DNA of 64,000 bases from Muribaculaceae bacterium (GCA_017557625.1 JAFYYG010000066.1:1-64000); one strand, 5' to 3'. Counted from the first letter of the stretch, positions 33,732 to 42,780 are shown. Numbers and translations: made by a program. The notes: generated by a model from the letters alone, not told the origin.

Positions 33732-35714
33732 TTATAAGTGAAGTCGCTTCGCCGTCGGCCGATTTTGATTGATGAATTCATTGGCATTTCCGGCTTTTGA
33801 ACCTGCGCCATGGAGTTTGTTCTGCTCTATGACTTGCAGGCCGATGGCCCGTGTCATGAGTATGTCGTCGTGGCAACCTTTGCGGGCACCATAGCTTCGA
33901 CCGTTGGACATAATCTCGTAGTCAATCATTTCGTTAACAGCCTGGTTGTCGCGTTCAATGTAGGCCTTGTCGCGTATGTAGGCGGTGAGGTTGCTGATGG
34001 CTTCGTTCTTACTCTTGAAATTGGTGTGGAAGCCTGGTTTTGATTTGTCGTTGTCACGATAGTAGAGGTGCGGATATCGCATGCCTATGGCATTCAGGAG
34101 TGTGTCTCCCACCAGGCGGTCACTCTCGATTGAGTTGCTCTCAAACACCAGCAGGGCATTGTTGTAGAAGCGCGCAATCTGTGCCGCTTTCCATGCCATC
34201 AGGTCCTTGTCGATGTGTCCCCGCCTTTGCGCCACAATCTCGGGACGGCTGTCCTGTCCTTTGCCGGCATCGTTGTGGGTGTCGAAGACGGCGATTACCG
34301 ACCAGTCGGCATCGGCTCGGCTGCCTCCCACGTCAACGGCTACGAGATATCGGTATCGGCGGATGGTGGGTTCAGGCATTTTCCACACTTGCATGGCATT
34401 GCTGCCAAAGCCCTTAACAAACTTTGCTGCCGCAACGGTCTTGGTGCCATTTGCCACTATGTCGCCACGCTCGCAAGGGTGGGTGCAAGTGTCGCGCAGC
34501 GACTCGAGCAGCAATGGGTCAAACACGTTGCGGCTGGTGGTGAGGAACGCCTCCACATCGGTGCTGGGAAACTCCGCCTGCATAAGCACGTGGCTGGAAT
34601 ACTCCTTGCGCTTGTAGTGATACCAGTTGATTTGCTCAAGGGTGCAGCCGTCGTCCCACAATACCTTTTCGTAGTCGTCGAGTCCTTCGAGTAGTTTCTC
34701 GGGGTCGCTCACGTCAAGCTTGTAGATTTCAATCTCGTGCCAGGGAACAAAAACCGGTGCTTTGTCGCTGTGGCCGCTCTTGGCTCGTTGCCACTCGGTA
34801 TGGAAGAAGTTGCCCACGCCGTTGGCGGTCGATTCAAGCACTATCATGGTTAGCGGTTCAAGAGGCACGGTGCCACCGATGGAGCGTATCAGGTCGTCGG
34901 GCGAGTGGAGGGTGGTATCGGGCCAGAACGCCACCTCGCTCAGGTGGGCCATCTTCACGTCATAGCCGCGGACGGCATCCTCGCTCTGCGCCGAGGCGGT
35001 GATGATTAGCGACTCGCTGCTGCTGAGCTGCTTCACGTTGCGGCTGCCCTCAAAGGTGACGAATTTGGGTTGCTCACCGTTAGGGGAAAAATCCTTGGGG
35101 TAACGCCGCAGCACTCGGCCATACATGCTCTTGATTGCTGCCGCCGTCTGCTGCAAATGTCCGCAGATTAGGCTGTTCCAGTTGTTCTTGAGCACCAGTT
35201 GAATCCATATCATGTAAATCTGCACCAGTGTGGAGCCACCCCATTGCCGAGCCTTGAGCATGATAAGACGCAACGGCTGGCCAGCCAAGCGTTGCGATTC
35301 GAGAATTTGCAGGACGCGCCGTTGCGGGCGGTTGAGAACAAAATTGATGAACTTCCCCGACATCTTGTCGAGAATCGTAACGCACATCGCGCACCAGTAC
35401 TCGAAATCGTGCCTGAATCGCAGTAGTTGCCACTCATGTGGCGATAGGGGAGATGCCGAGGCTAGTTCATCGCACATTGTTGAGGGTATATAGTGTGTTT
35501 GGGTGTTACCTTCATCGTCCTGAAAAGGGTAGGGTACACGCTCGTTGCAGCATCCCACACCTGCAATGGGGTCGTAGTCGCTCTTGAGGGCTGCCTTGCG
35601 GCACTCGTTCTCGGCAATCAGCTCTTCACGGCTCAAGGCGTCGATTTCATGCTCTACCTTATTATTATTGTTGTTGACCTCAGGAGGCGATATTTTTTGT
35701 TCAGTGTTTTCCAT
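33732..35714 (-). CDS. Phage-type terminase large subunit, orphan
   Basis: About 660 residues from the ATG at 35714 (MENTEQKISPPE); an ATG nine codons upstream is less likely. The ATPase domain has a Walker A variant (LKARQWGGST, about 153-162), a Walker B-like strand ending in Glu (KMAHLSEVAFW, about 254-264) and a coupling motif (LESTANG, about 293-299). The nuclease domain has the first acidic residue in YLVAVDVGGSRADADW and the last acidic pair in GCHDDILM. This is the ATP-driven DNA-packaging motor and headful nuclease of tailed phages, and all core motifs are intact. The neighbours are ordinary chromosomal genes; no portal, capsid, small terminase or integrase is nearby. A structural-like phage gene lies at 19738-22152. 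Confidence 0.85.
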   Translation of the reverse strand: MENTEQKISPPEVNNNNNKVEHEIDALSREELIAENECRKAALKSDYDPIAGVGCCNERVPYPFQDDEGNTQTHYIPSTMCDELASASPLSPHEWQLLRFRHDFEYWCAMCVTILDKMSGKFINFVLNRPQRRVLQILESQRLAGQPLRLIMLKARQWGGSTLVQIYMIWIQLVLKNNWNSLICGHLQQTAAAIKSMYGRVLRRYPKDFSPNGEQPKFVTFEGSRNVKQLSSSESLIITASAQSEDAVRGYDVKMAHLSEVAFWPDTTLHSPDDLIRSIGGTVPLEPLTMIVLESTANGVGNFFHTEWQRAKSGHSDKAPVFVPWHEIEIYKLDVSDPEKLLEGLDDYEKVLWDDGCTLEQINWYHYKRKEYSSHVLMQAEFPSTDVEAFLTTSRNVFDPLLLESLRDTCTHPCERGDIVANGTKTVAAAKFVKGFGSNAMQVWKMPEPTIRRYRYLVAVDVGGSRADADWSVIAVFDTHNDAGKGQDSRPEIVAQRRGHIDKDLMAWKAAQIARFYNNALLVFESNSIESDRLVGDTLLNAIGMRYPHLYYRDNDKSKPGFHTNFKSKNEAISNLTAYIRDKAYIERDNQAVNEMIDYEIMSNGRSYGARKGCHDDILMTRAIGLQVIEQNKLHGAGSKAGNANEFINQNRPTAKRLHL

Positions 35715-35859
35715 GCCCGCAAAAATAACAGCGACTGTCATGGAGAAACAATATTAAATAATGGAAATTGTTTGATGGGTTTAAGTGTTGAAAAATAGAG
35801 TGTTGTGGGTCGGAAACGTGTGTTTGGGAGATAATGCGGAAAATATTTTTTTAAAAAAA

Positions 35860-35891
35860 TTTGGCAGATAACAAAAAAAGCACTAATTTTG
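35860..35891 (+). promoter_or_regulatory. Promoter of tRNA-Ser
   Basis: TTTG (35860-35863), a 20-base spacer and TAATTTTG (35884-35891), a full consensus match, with the tRNA beginning about 36 bases later. Upstream (35715-35859) I see only A/T-rich sequence. Confidence 0.7.
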
Positions 35892-35927
35892 CAGTCGCTT
35901 AGTGAAAAAATCAGCACTAATGGCCCT

Positions 35928-36014
35928 GGAGAGGTGGGTGAGTGGCTGAAACCAGCAGTTTGCTAAACTGCCGTAGGGGTAACTCTACCGCAAGTTCGAA
36001 TCTTGTCCTCTCCG
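35928..36014 (+). tRNA. tRNA-Ser (anticodon GCU)
   Basis: 87 bases. The acceptor stem is GGAGAGG/CCTCTCC with discriminator G. The anticodon stem-loop is GCAGT-TTGCTAA-ACTGC, giving anticodon GCU for AGC/AGU codons. A long variable arm (CGTAGGGGTAACTCTACCG) is typical of class II serine tRNAs, and the T arm contains GTTCGAATC. No CCA is encoded, so ribonuclease Z and CCA addition are needed. Confidence 0.95.
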
Positions 36015-36017
36015 CAT

Positions 36018-36053
36018 AAAAAAGGTTGTGACCATTGGTCGCAACCTTTTTTT
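36018..36053 (+). terminator. Terminator of tRNA-Ser
   Basis: GGTTGTGACC (36024-36033) pairs with GGTCGCAACC (36037-36046) around a 3-base loop, with A and T tracts on the two sides. It directly follows the tRNA. Confidence 0.9.
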
Positions 36054-36057
36054 CGTT

Positions 36058-36256
36058 GATGCCCATGTGCAAGACAAGTCGAAGACTTGATCATGCGCGA
36101 AAAATGCGATTAAGCGAGTCAAAGTTGAGCTTGCTCAATGGGCATCTTGTTTCCAATGTCGTTTTGCCATAGCCCGCTATGCCTGCAACGACATTGTTAC
36201 AATCTGCTCAACAAAAATTCTGTTCTGACATAAATCCTAATGACCGATTCGGGCTT
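36058..36256. repeat. Dispersed palindromic element, copy A
   Basis: The right end reads TAATGACCGATTCGGGCTT (to 36256), the same end sequence as copies at 48264-48364 and 51496-51680. On the reverse strand it continues through GGATTTATG, CAGAACAGAATTT and a large hairpin. That hairpin has CAATGTCGTT and AACGACATTG as outer arms and GCATAGC/GCTATG inside, followed by GGAAACAAGATG. The left part is a different hairpin bounded by GATGCCCAT (36058-36066) and ATGGGCATC (36138-36146). No ORF is present. The remaining gap to 36526 is A/T-rich, and I see nothing definite in it. Confidence 0.65.
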
Positions 36257-36526
36257 AATTGACAGCCTTCACGCCTCAGTATGTCTGTTAAAACTATTTT
36301 TTTCAAAAAAACAGAGGAATTGCTTGTGATATGGGCATTTATTTATTATAATTGCAACGTGGAATAAAAAAAATCTCATGGATGTTTGACCTCAATTGGT
36401 TGAGCAACTATCCTTAAATTCAGAGAGTAATCTTTACAAATCATTATGATTATACGAAATAACAAGGAGTATGCCGAAAATCCTGCAACAGAGTAGGCAT
36501 TATTTATTAAAAATAGACATATTAAT

Positions 36527-37051
36527 ATGGAATCACAAAAATTTGGTAATGTGCAGAAATGTCCAAATTGCGGAGCTGTTGTAGAGGCTGGAACTGCGAA
36601 GTGTAACTATTGTGGGTATGTTTTTCGCAACATCGAGGCAAATTCATCAACTATACGACTCGCTGAAAAGATAGACGCTATTGAAGCCAAACACTGTAGT
36701 AAGAAGAGCATCATTAGTGATATGAATCCTAATACTGAGTTAAGGCGACAAAAAGAAGTGGCAAGTGCAATTAAGAATTTTCCTATGCCTTCCTCTAAGG
36801 ATGATTTACTTGAGTTTGCTATTTCAATGCAAGCAAAATGGACAAACACTGATAGATATGAATCGTTAATTAAAAAGGCATATAAGGCGAAATACGATGA
36901 GGCAATCAATAAGGCAAAAGTGCTATTTCCTAATGACCCTCAATTCAGTGGATTATTCGAGCAAGCAAAAAAAAGCAAAAAAGGTTGCTTTGGTAGTATT
37001 TTTCTTGTATTGTTGCCTTTTTTGTCATTTGTTATAGTCTTGTGTATGTGA
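36527..37051 (+). CDS. Zinc-ribbon protein with C-terminal membrane anchor
   Basis: 174 residues. The N-terminal zinc ribbon has CPNCG (about residues 12-16) and CNYCG (about 26-30), a 14-residue spacing typical of the short double-CxxC ribbon. The middle is charged and helical. A single hydrophobic segment at the end (GSIFLVLLPFLSFVIVLCM) makes it a tail-anchored protein with the ribbon in the cytoplasm. Its base composition is more A/T-rich than neighbouring genes, which may indicate transfer. It lies alone, followed by a terminator. Function unknown. Confidence 0.75.
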   Translation: MESQKFGNVQKCPNCGAVVEAGTAKCNYCGYVFRNIEANSSTIRLAEKIDAIEAKHCSKKSIISDMNPNTELRRQKEVASAIKNFPMPSSKDDLLEFAISMQAKWTNTDRYESLIKKAYKAKYDEAINKAKVLFPNDPQFSGLFEQAKKSKKGCFGSIFLVLLPFLSFVIVLCM

Positions 37052-37090
37052 TAAGCATATAGGATATTATCAAACATATTTTTTTATTTG

Positions 37091-37126
37091 ATCGGCAGGG
37101 GCACACATGGCGACCTTGCCGATTTT
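37091..37126 (+). terminator. Terminator after the zinc-ribbon gene
   Basis: ATCGGCAGG (37091-37099) pairs, with a one-base bulge, with CCTTGCCGAT (37113-37122), followed by TTTT. Confidence 0.6.
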
Positions 37127-37210
37127 CAATATGACAATATGGGAGTACTAAGTGTTCTAGTTCAAAGCGAGCGCAGAGCTTGCAGTTTTTGGCCTTTTTT
37201 TGAGTTTTTT

Positions 37211-37241
37211 TTTGTTTAGCCGAAAAATATGACTATCTTTG
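37211..37241 (+). promoter_or_regulatory. Promoter of gldE
   Basis: TTTG (37211-37214), a 19-base spacer and TATCTTTG (37234-37241). The coding start follows about 105 bases later. Confidence 0.65.
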
Positions 37242-37345
37242 CAATAGAATAACGCCAGTGAGGCGAATGTGTGCTTGAAAGCGCAGATAATAATGCTGAT
37301 TTTTAGATTGTTGCGCCTTTAAAGCAGATTGTTTAACTAAAACTA

Positions 37346-38686
37346 TTGATTTTGGATCCCGACCCTTTATCTTGTATATTGAATTTCTCTGCATTGTTAT
37401 TGCAGTCTTTAATAACATTTCATCCCCCAACGCTTGATGTTTGGGTGGCAATATTAACAGCATTACTAGGTCTCGTGTTCTCGGCGTTCAATTCGGGCTC
37501 CGAGATAGCCTATTTCTCGCTGTCGAAGAAAGATATAGAAAGCATTGAGGATGACACCAAGCGCGGCCGTGTAGAACGCCTTTTGGAGCAGCCCGAGAAG
37601 TTGCTTGCCACTATCTTGATAGGCAACAACTTGGTTAATATCATGATTGTGATAGTGCTTAACTTCGCTATGAACAAGATGTTTGAGTTCCATAATGGCA
37701 TCACTAACTTTCTGGTTCAGACGGTGATATTGACATTCTTGATTCTGCTCTTTGGCGAAGTGATACCCAAACTTTATGCCACAAACAACAATGTCAAGTT
37801 TGCCTCCTTTGTATCAGCGCCCCTCCAAGTGCTATCGGTGCTTTTCAGTCCCCTTTCCCGTTTGATGGTCAAGAGCATGGGGTTCGTGCGCAAGGCTGTG
37901 GGCAAGCGTGCCGATGAGATTTCTACCGAGGACCTGACGAATGCTCTTCAGATGAGCGACGTGAAGAGTGAGGACGAGAAAGATTGGCTCGAGGGCATCC
38001 TCAAATTTGGCGACAAGACGGTGAGCGAGATTATGACTCCTCGCATCGACATCGTGGACCTTGACATCGAGGATAGCTTTGACGAGGTGATCAAGTGCAT
38101 TGTGGAGAATGGCTACTCTCGAATGCCAGTCTATGAGGATAATCCTGACAATATCAAAGGCGTGCTTTATGCTAAGGATATCCTGCCTTATATCAATAAA
38201 CAGGGTAGTGACTTCAAGTGGCAGAAACTGTTGCGGCAAGTGTATTTCGTTCCTGAGTCGCGCATGATTGACGACTTGCTCGAGGACTTTCGCAAGAAGA
38301 AGATACACCTGGCGGTGGTGGTCGATGAGTTTGGCTGCACCCAAGGACTCGCCACTATGGAAGATGTGCTAGAGGAGATTGTTGGCGACATCGACGACGA
38401 GTACGACACCGAGGAGAAGTTCTACACCAAAGAAAATGAAGACACATTCATCTTCGATGCCAAAACCTCGATTGCCGATTTTCTTGATGTGACTGAGGTT
38501 GACGAGCGGCATTTCGCGAAATATACCGACGAGGCCGAAAGTATAGCCGGCCTGCTGCTTAACATCAAGGGCGACTTCCTCCAAGAGAAAGAGAAGATAA
38601 CCTGCGGTCCCTGCGACTTCACCGTGCTCAAAGTTAAGAAATACCGTATTGCAAAAGTTAAAGTACACATAAATGATAAGTCATAA
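37346..38686 (+). CDS. gldE: GldE-like CNNM/CBS-domain membrane protein
   Basis: 446 residues. The N-terminal CNNM-type membrane domain (about 30-190; SGSEIAYFSLSKKDIESIE, GEVIPKLYATNN) is followed by two CBS domains (about 215-335; EIMTPRIDIVDLDIEDSF, VLYAKDILPY, VVVDEFGCTQGLATMEDVLEE) and a CorC/HlyC-type C-terminal domain (about 350-440). This is the layout of GldE, a gliding/T9SS-associated family related to magnesium-efflux proteins. No ATG is available; the reported start is TTG. A second TTG two codons later would give MDPDP and is an equally good start. A T9SS role fits the PorU genes in this window. Confidence 0.88.
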   Translation: MILDPDPLSCILNFSALLLQSLITFHPPTLDVWVAILTALLGLVFSAFNSGSEIAYFSLSKKDIESIEDDTKRGRVERLLEQPEKLLATILIGNNLVNIMIVIVLNFAMNKMFEFHNGITNFLVQTVILTFLILLFGEVIPKLYATNNNVKFASFVSAPLQVLSVLFSPLSRLMVKSMGFVRKAVGKRADEISTEDLTNALQMSDVKSEDEKDWLEGILKFGDKTVSEIMTPRIDIVDLDIEDSFDEVIKCIVENGYSRMPVYEDNPDNIKGVLYAKDILPYINKQGSDFKWQKLLRQVYFVPESRMIDDLLEDFRKKKIHLAVVVDEFGCTQGLATMEDVLEEIVGDIDDEYDTEEKFYTKENEDTFIFDAKTSIADFLDVTEVDERHFAKYTDEAESIAGLLLNIKGDFLQEKEKITCGPCDFTVLKVKKYRIAKVKVHINDKS

Positions 38687-38772
38687 GTGATAAGCAGCAG
38701 GTCTGCTTGACAATCTATAATTTCTAGCTCTCTAGAGATACTGACAACTCAAAACTATAAAACAAATAAATC

Positions 38773-40455
38773 ATGAAACATCTTTTTTCTAACTCCCGTG
38801 CCGTGGGGCTGATGGCTGTTGTGGCACTGATGATGGCGTGGAGCGCGCAGTCGCACGCCTGTACCAACCTTATCGCCGGCAAGAAGGCTACTGTCGATGG
38901 TTCGACATTGATTACCTACGCCGCCGACTCTCACACCTTGTTTGGATTCCTTGAGTATATTCCTGCCGCTGACCATAAGGCTGGCGAGATGCGCAAGATT
39001 ACCGACTGGGACACAGGAAAATACTTGGGAGAGATTCCCGAAGTGGCTCACACCTATAAAGTGGTGGGCAATATCAACGAGCATCAGGTGACAGTAGCCG
39101 AATCGACATGGGGCGGACGCCATGAGTGCGAAGATACCACAGGACGGTCAATTGTTGACTACGGAAGCCTCATCTACATCGCCCTGCAACGCGCCAAGAC
39201 CGCCCGCGAAGCCATCACAGTGATGACCGACCTGGTGGAGAAATACGGCTACGCCAGCGAGGGCGAGTCGTTCTCGATTGGTGACCCCAACGAGGTTTGG
39301 GTGCTTGAGATGATTGGCAAGGGCAGCAGCGAAAAGGGTGCCGTATGGGTAGCCATCCGCATCCCCGACGACTGCATCTCGGGCCACGCCAACCAGGCAC
39401 GAATCCACAAAATTCCGTTCAAAGATAAAGCCAACTGCCTCTACAGCAAAGACGTGGTATCGTTCGCCCGCAAGATGGGTTGGTACAACGGCAAGGACGA
39501 AGATTTCGATTTCTCGGTGACCTACTGCCCCCCCGACTATGGCACTCTGCGTGGCTGTGACGCCCGTGCATGGTCGTTCTTCAACAGGTTCGCTGCCGGC
39601 ATGGACCGTTACCTGCCTTATCTCGAGGGGAAAAAGGGTGCCGAGATTATGCCTCTATATGTAAAGCCCGACAAACTGGTAAGCGTGCGCGACATGCAGA
39701 ACATGATGCGAGACCACTTTGAGGGCACTCCTTATGATATGACTCAAGACCCGGGCGCAAAGAACTACTTTGGCGTGCCTTACCGCTACCGTCCTATGGA
39801 ATTCGAGGTTGAAGGCGCTACCTATTGTCACGAGCGCGCCATTGCTACCCAGCAGACAGGTTTCGTGTTCTGCACACAGATGCGGTCCTGGTTGCCCGAC
39901 CCAGTGGGCGGCATCATCTGGTTTGGCGTTGACGATGCCAATACCGCCGTCTTCGTGCCAATGTACTGCTGTATCAACGAGGTTCCCGACTGCTTCCGTG
40001 AGGGTAAGGGCGATCTTTATACTTTCGACTTTGACGCGGCATTTTGGGTTAACAACCTCATCGCCAACCAGTGCTACCACCGCTATTCTCAGATGATTCC
40101 CGATGTGCGACGTGTGCAGCAAGGGCTAGAGGATGCATTCGCTGCCCAACAGCCTCAGGTTGAGGCAAAGGCTGCCGCCATCTATAAGAACAATCCAGTC
40201 GAAGCAGTGGAGTTCCTCACCAACTACAGCGCAAACAGCTCTCAGGATTATCTGCACAAATATCAAAACCTTGCCAAGTATCTCTTTGTGAAGTTCCTCG
40301 ATGGTAACATCAAGAAGGAGAAAGACGGTGAGTTTGAGCGTAACCCCTACGGCAACCCTGTGCAACCCAAATTCGGCGGTTACACCCAAGACTACTTCGA
40401 GACCATCGTGAAAGGCAGCGGAGACTACCTGCGCGTTAAAGAGGTAGAAAAGTAA
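38773..40455 (+). CDS. Secreted C69-family dipeptidase
   Basis: 560 residues. After a signal peptide (AVGLMAVVALMMAWSAQSHA) the mature protein begins at Cys30 (ACTNLIAGKKATVDGSTLI). This is the N-terminal nucleophile of the Ntn-hydrolase family C69 (PepD-like dipeptidases). Further family marks are GNINEHQVTVAESTWGGR and YGYASEGESFSIGDPNEVWV. It probably hydrolyses dipeptides in the periplasm or outside the cell. The gene follows gldE after 86 bases that contain short TAAGTGATAAGC-like repeats and no clear terminator. Confidence 0.92.
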   Translation: MKHLFSNSRAVGLMAVVALMMAWSAQSHACTNLIAGKKATVDGSTLITYAADSHTLFGFLEYIPAADHKAGEMRKITDWDTGKYLGEIPEVAHTYKVVGNINEHQVTVAESTWGGRHECEDTTGRSIVDYGSLIYIALQRAKTAREAITVMTDLVEKYGYASEGESFSIGDPNEVWVLEMIGKGSSEKGAVWVAIRIPDDCISGHANQARIHKIPFKDKANCLYSKDVVSFARKMGWYNGKDEDFDFSVTYCPPDYGTLRGCDARAWSFFNRFAAGMDRYLPYLEGKKGAEIMPLYVKPDKLVSVRDMQNMMRDHFEGTPYDMTQDPGAKNYFGVPYRYRPMEFEVEGATYCHERAIATQQTGFVFCTQMRSWLPDPVGGIIWFGVDDANTAVFVPMYCCINEVPDCFREGKGDLYTFDFDAAFWVNNLIANQCYHRYSQMIPDVRRVQQGLEDAFAAQQPQVEAKAAAIYKNNPVEAVEFLTNYSANSSQDYLHKYQNLAKYLFVKFLDGNIKKEKDGEFERNPYGNPVQPKFGGYTQDYFETIVKGSGDYLRVKEVEK

Positions 40456-40463
40456 GTTTGTTG

Positions 40464-40580
40464 TTTTGACGCTCGCAGGCTCGCTGGTTTTGACGCTGCG
40501 CTGGTTTTGACGTGACGCTCGCAGGCTCGCTGGTTTTGTCGCTGCGCTGGTTTTGACGCTGCGCTGGTTTTGACGCATGC
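40464..40580. repeat. Short direct repeats after the dipeptidase gene
   Basis: Units of about 17 bases (GCTGCGCTGGTTTTGAC) and a longer variant (GCTCGCAGGCTCGCTGGTTTTGAC) recur several times with small changes. There is no ORF on the forward strand. The array ends just before the broken four-helix-bundle gene. Confidence 0.75.
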
Positions 40581-40607
40581 TAAAAAAATACCTATAAAAA
40601 ATAAAAA

Positions 40608-40851
40608 ATGAATAATTTTAAGAACATTGAGGCTTGGAAGTATAGTTATGACTTGTCTTTACAGATATACGAATGTTCAAAATCATTTCGAGAGATATGG
40701 ACTGACATCACAACTTCGTAGAGCAGTTTTATCTATTCCTATCAATATTGCTGAAGGAGCAGGTCGATCGTCGAATAAAGATTTTGCACACTTCATTCAA
40801 ATAGCCATTGGGTCAGCCAATGAGGTGGAATGCGAGTTAATGCTCGCATAG
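40608..40851 (+). pseudogene. Four-helix-bundle (S23/IVS-type) protein gene, frameshifted and truncated
   Basis: The ATG at 40608 opens [20 protein letters not shown], the typical start of the small four-helix-bundle family first seen as 23S rRNA intervening-sequence ORFs. After about 30 codons the frame is lost. The family continues in another frame with [30 protein letters not shown] (split here as [12 protein letters not shown] and [18 protein letters not shown]) and stops early at ELMLA, near 40851. Intact members have about 115-125 residues, so there is one frameshift near 40690 and a lost C-terminus. It is probably a relic. Confidence 0.8.
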
Positions 40852-40867
40852 CGAGCGACACAACCAT

Positions 40868-41911
40868 ATGAAACATTATAAAGACTATAAGTCCCGTTTT
40901 GAAAACTGGCAGCTTGACCCCATAAAATATGAGTATCCTGGGGAGAAGCATCGCTGTGACTGCTGTGGTGAGATGCATGAAGGCAACTTCTGCCCGCTAT
41001 GCGGACAGAAGGCCACTCATGGTCCCATCACATGGAAGAGTGTGTGGGCAGGAGTGATGGAGATTTGGGGATTGCACTCTCGCTCTCTGCCCTATACCGC
41101 CTGGCAGCTTCTCACCCGTCCCGGCCACCTGATGCGCGACTATGTCACCGGCAAGCGACAAGTGAGCTTCCCACCAGTGAAGATGCTTGTTATTCTTGGG
41201 GTTATTGTCTTTCTGATAGGTCACTGGTTGAATCCTAAAGATTACTCTCATGAGATTAAAACAGTAACAAGCACTGGCGCATTATATTATGTGGAATATG
41301 CCTTTAGGTGGCTCACCGCACATAGCGAATGGTTCTTGTTAGTGGTGTTCTCCATGTTCATTTTGCCCACATGGTGGGTATTCCGTCATGCTCCTCTTCT
41401 CAAGCGCCACACTCTGCCGCAAGGTTTTTTCATCCAAGTGTTTTTGGTAAACCAAAATTTGGTGATTGAGTTGCTGCTGTTTTTACTCTTATTATTCTTT
41501 CCAAGCACCACGATAATTGAATTTGTACTACTCTTTTCATTTTGGCTTATTGACTATAAGCAACTTTTCGGTTACAACTGGTGGGGGACAATATGGCGAT
41601 GGATTATGATGTTTGTTCTGATAATGGCATTTATTTTAGCTCTCGATGCTGTGACGAATTTGGCGCAAACAATAATCAACCCAAGCTCAAGTCCCAATGC
41701 AGAGAAATATGGCATAATGTTCTATTTCGGCCTCTTGGCGTCTTGTGTGGCATTCTTATGCTTGTTATATGCTTTATTATATTCTATAAATACTATCAAT
41801 CGCAAATCATGGCTTGAGCGGGGCAAGTGGAATGCTTGGAAAATTCCCGTTAAACTCCTAATTGTTGTTGTGGTGGCGTTGGTTGTACTTGCAGCGTTGT
41901 CGTCATTCTAA
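40868..41911 (+). CDS. DUF3667-type membrane protein with zinc ribbon
   Basis: 347 residues. The N-terminal zinc ribbon is CDCCGEMHEGNFCPLCGQ (about residues 30-47), followed by the motif SLPYTAWQLLTRPGHLMRDY and GKRQVSFPPVKML, which marks the DUF3667-like family of Bacteroidetes. Five or six membrane helices follow (about 112-345). Function unknown. The ribbon is on the cytoplasmic side if the first helix enters after it. It stands alone, 16 bases after the four-helix-bundle relic and with its own terminator. Confidence 0.8.
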   Translation: MKHYKDYKSRFENWQLDPIKYEYPGEKHRCDCCGEMHEGNFCPLCGQKATHGPITWKSVWAGVMEIWGLHSRSLPYTAWQLLTRPGHLMRDYVTGKRQVSFPPVKMLVILGVIVFLIGHWLNPKDYSHEIKTVTSTGALYYVEYAFRWLTAHSEWFLLVVFSMFILPTWWVFRHAPLLKRHTLPQGFFIQVFLVNQNLVIELLLFLLLLFFPSTTIIEFVLLFSFWLIDYKQLFGYNWWGTIWRWIMMFVLIMAFILALDAVTNLAQTIINPSSSPNAEKYGIMFYFGLLASCVAFLCLLYALLYSINTINRKSWLERGKWNAWKIPVKLLIVVVVALVVLAALSSF

Positions 41912-41937
41912 AGATAATAGGATGTTAATATCAATAA

Positions 41938-41977
41938 CAAGGGTGGGTCAGAACAATCTTGACCCACTCTTGTTTTT
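41938..41977 (+). terminator. Terminator after the DUF3667-type gene
   Basis: CAAGGGTGGGTCA (41938-41950) pairs with TGACCCACTCTTG (41960-41972) and is followed by TTTTTT. Confidence 0.85.
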
Positions 41978-42033
41978 TGCTTGTATAAGTTTTCTGCTAT
42001 TCAGGCAGTTTCATAAAGCAGCGAAGCGGCAGA

Positions 42034-42780
42034 CTACTTAGCATAGTAGCATTTTATCTCTCCTATAGGGAGTTTGCCCACGACCATAAGTGGAATGCGC
42101 TGTGCTGTGGTTGAGATGTAGGCATCGATGTCATCGCTCGACTTCTTGCCGTTGTCTTGGGTAAACTTGAGCTTGATGTGAAAAGCCTGATGCCTCGATT
42201 TATCTCTAAGCTGCAACTGCTCAATGCCCACATATTTAATGGTAAGTATCTCCTTTTGCTTACCCGAGAAAATCCAGCTACTGTAGACGTTGTGGGTTTT
42301 CATTTTGTCGAAGTCGATATTCCGCAGCATGAAGAACACACTGAGCATGTCGTAGGCTATACCGTTGGCCGATAGATTCAGGTTGACCGTCGGTTTATTC
42401 TTGCGATAGCGAGTGCATTGAGCCGTAGTGCTGGCGGCATAGTTTGTGAAATCAACTATGTCATGGGCAAAGTAACTGTTTTCGTGAGTTATTTTTTCAT
42501 ACTTTATGGGTCTGAAACTGTTGTTCATCGTGCATTTCAAAGTGTCGCGTACTGTATATACTTTGTCGGCCCAAGAGCGAGTCTTGCCAGTAAGGCGAGA
42601 ACTGTAACCATTAGCAGACTTAGTGGTATGGAGAGTTGCATCTGCCGCATGTTTCCACACTACACCCCAGTGATACACAACTTGATAATTCAGTGTCTCG
42701 TTGGTAATCGTCAAGGCATTGACAGCGGGACTTAGCAAAAGCCCCACCATAGTAATCATAGAAAAAACAAACTTTCTCAT
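42034..42780 (-). CDS. DUF3108-type exported protein
   Basis: 248 residues. The signal peptide is MRKFVFSMITMVGLLLSPAV. The mature part (LNYQVVYHWGVVWKHAADATLH, read in two parts, then TRSWADKVYTVRDTLKC and SFRPIKYEKITHE) fits the DUF3108 family. These are beta-rich periplasmic proteins thought to bind lipophilic ligands, structurally near the lipoprotein-carrier fold. No enzymatic motif is seen. It lies alone between the DUF3667-type gene and the large leucine-rich protein; no operon partner is evident. Confidence 0.75.
   Translation of the reverse strand: MRKFVFSMITMVGLLLSPAVNALTITNETLNYQVVYHWGVVWKHAADATLHTTKSANGYSSRLTGKTRSWADKVYTVRDTLKCTMNNSFRPIKYEKITHENSYFAHDIVDFTNYAASTTAQCTRYRKNKPTVNLNLSANGIAYDMLSVFFMLRNIDFDKMKTHNVYSSWIFSGKQKEILTIKYVGIEQLQLRDKSRHQAFHIKLKFTQDNGKKSSDDIDAYISTTAQRIPLMVVGKLPIGEIKCYYAK

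Noticed and set aside
35928-36256. Integrated element at tRNA-Ser
   Set aside because: No integrase and no repeat of the tRNA 3' end were seen; the downstream structure is a dispersed palindromic element, not an att site.
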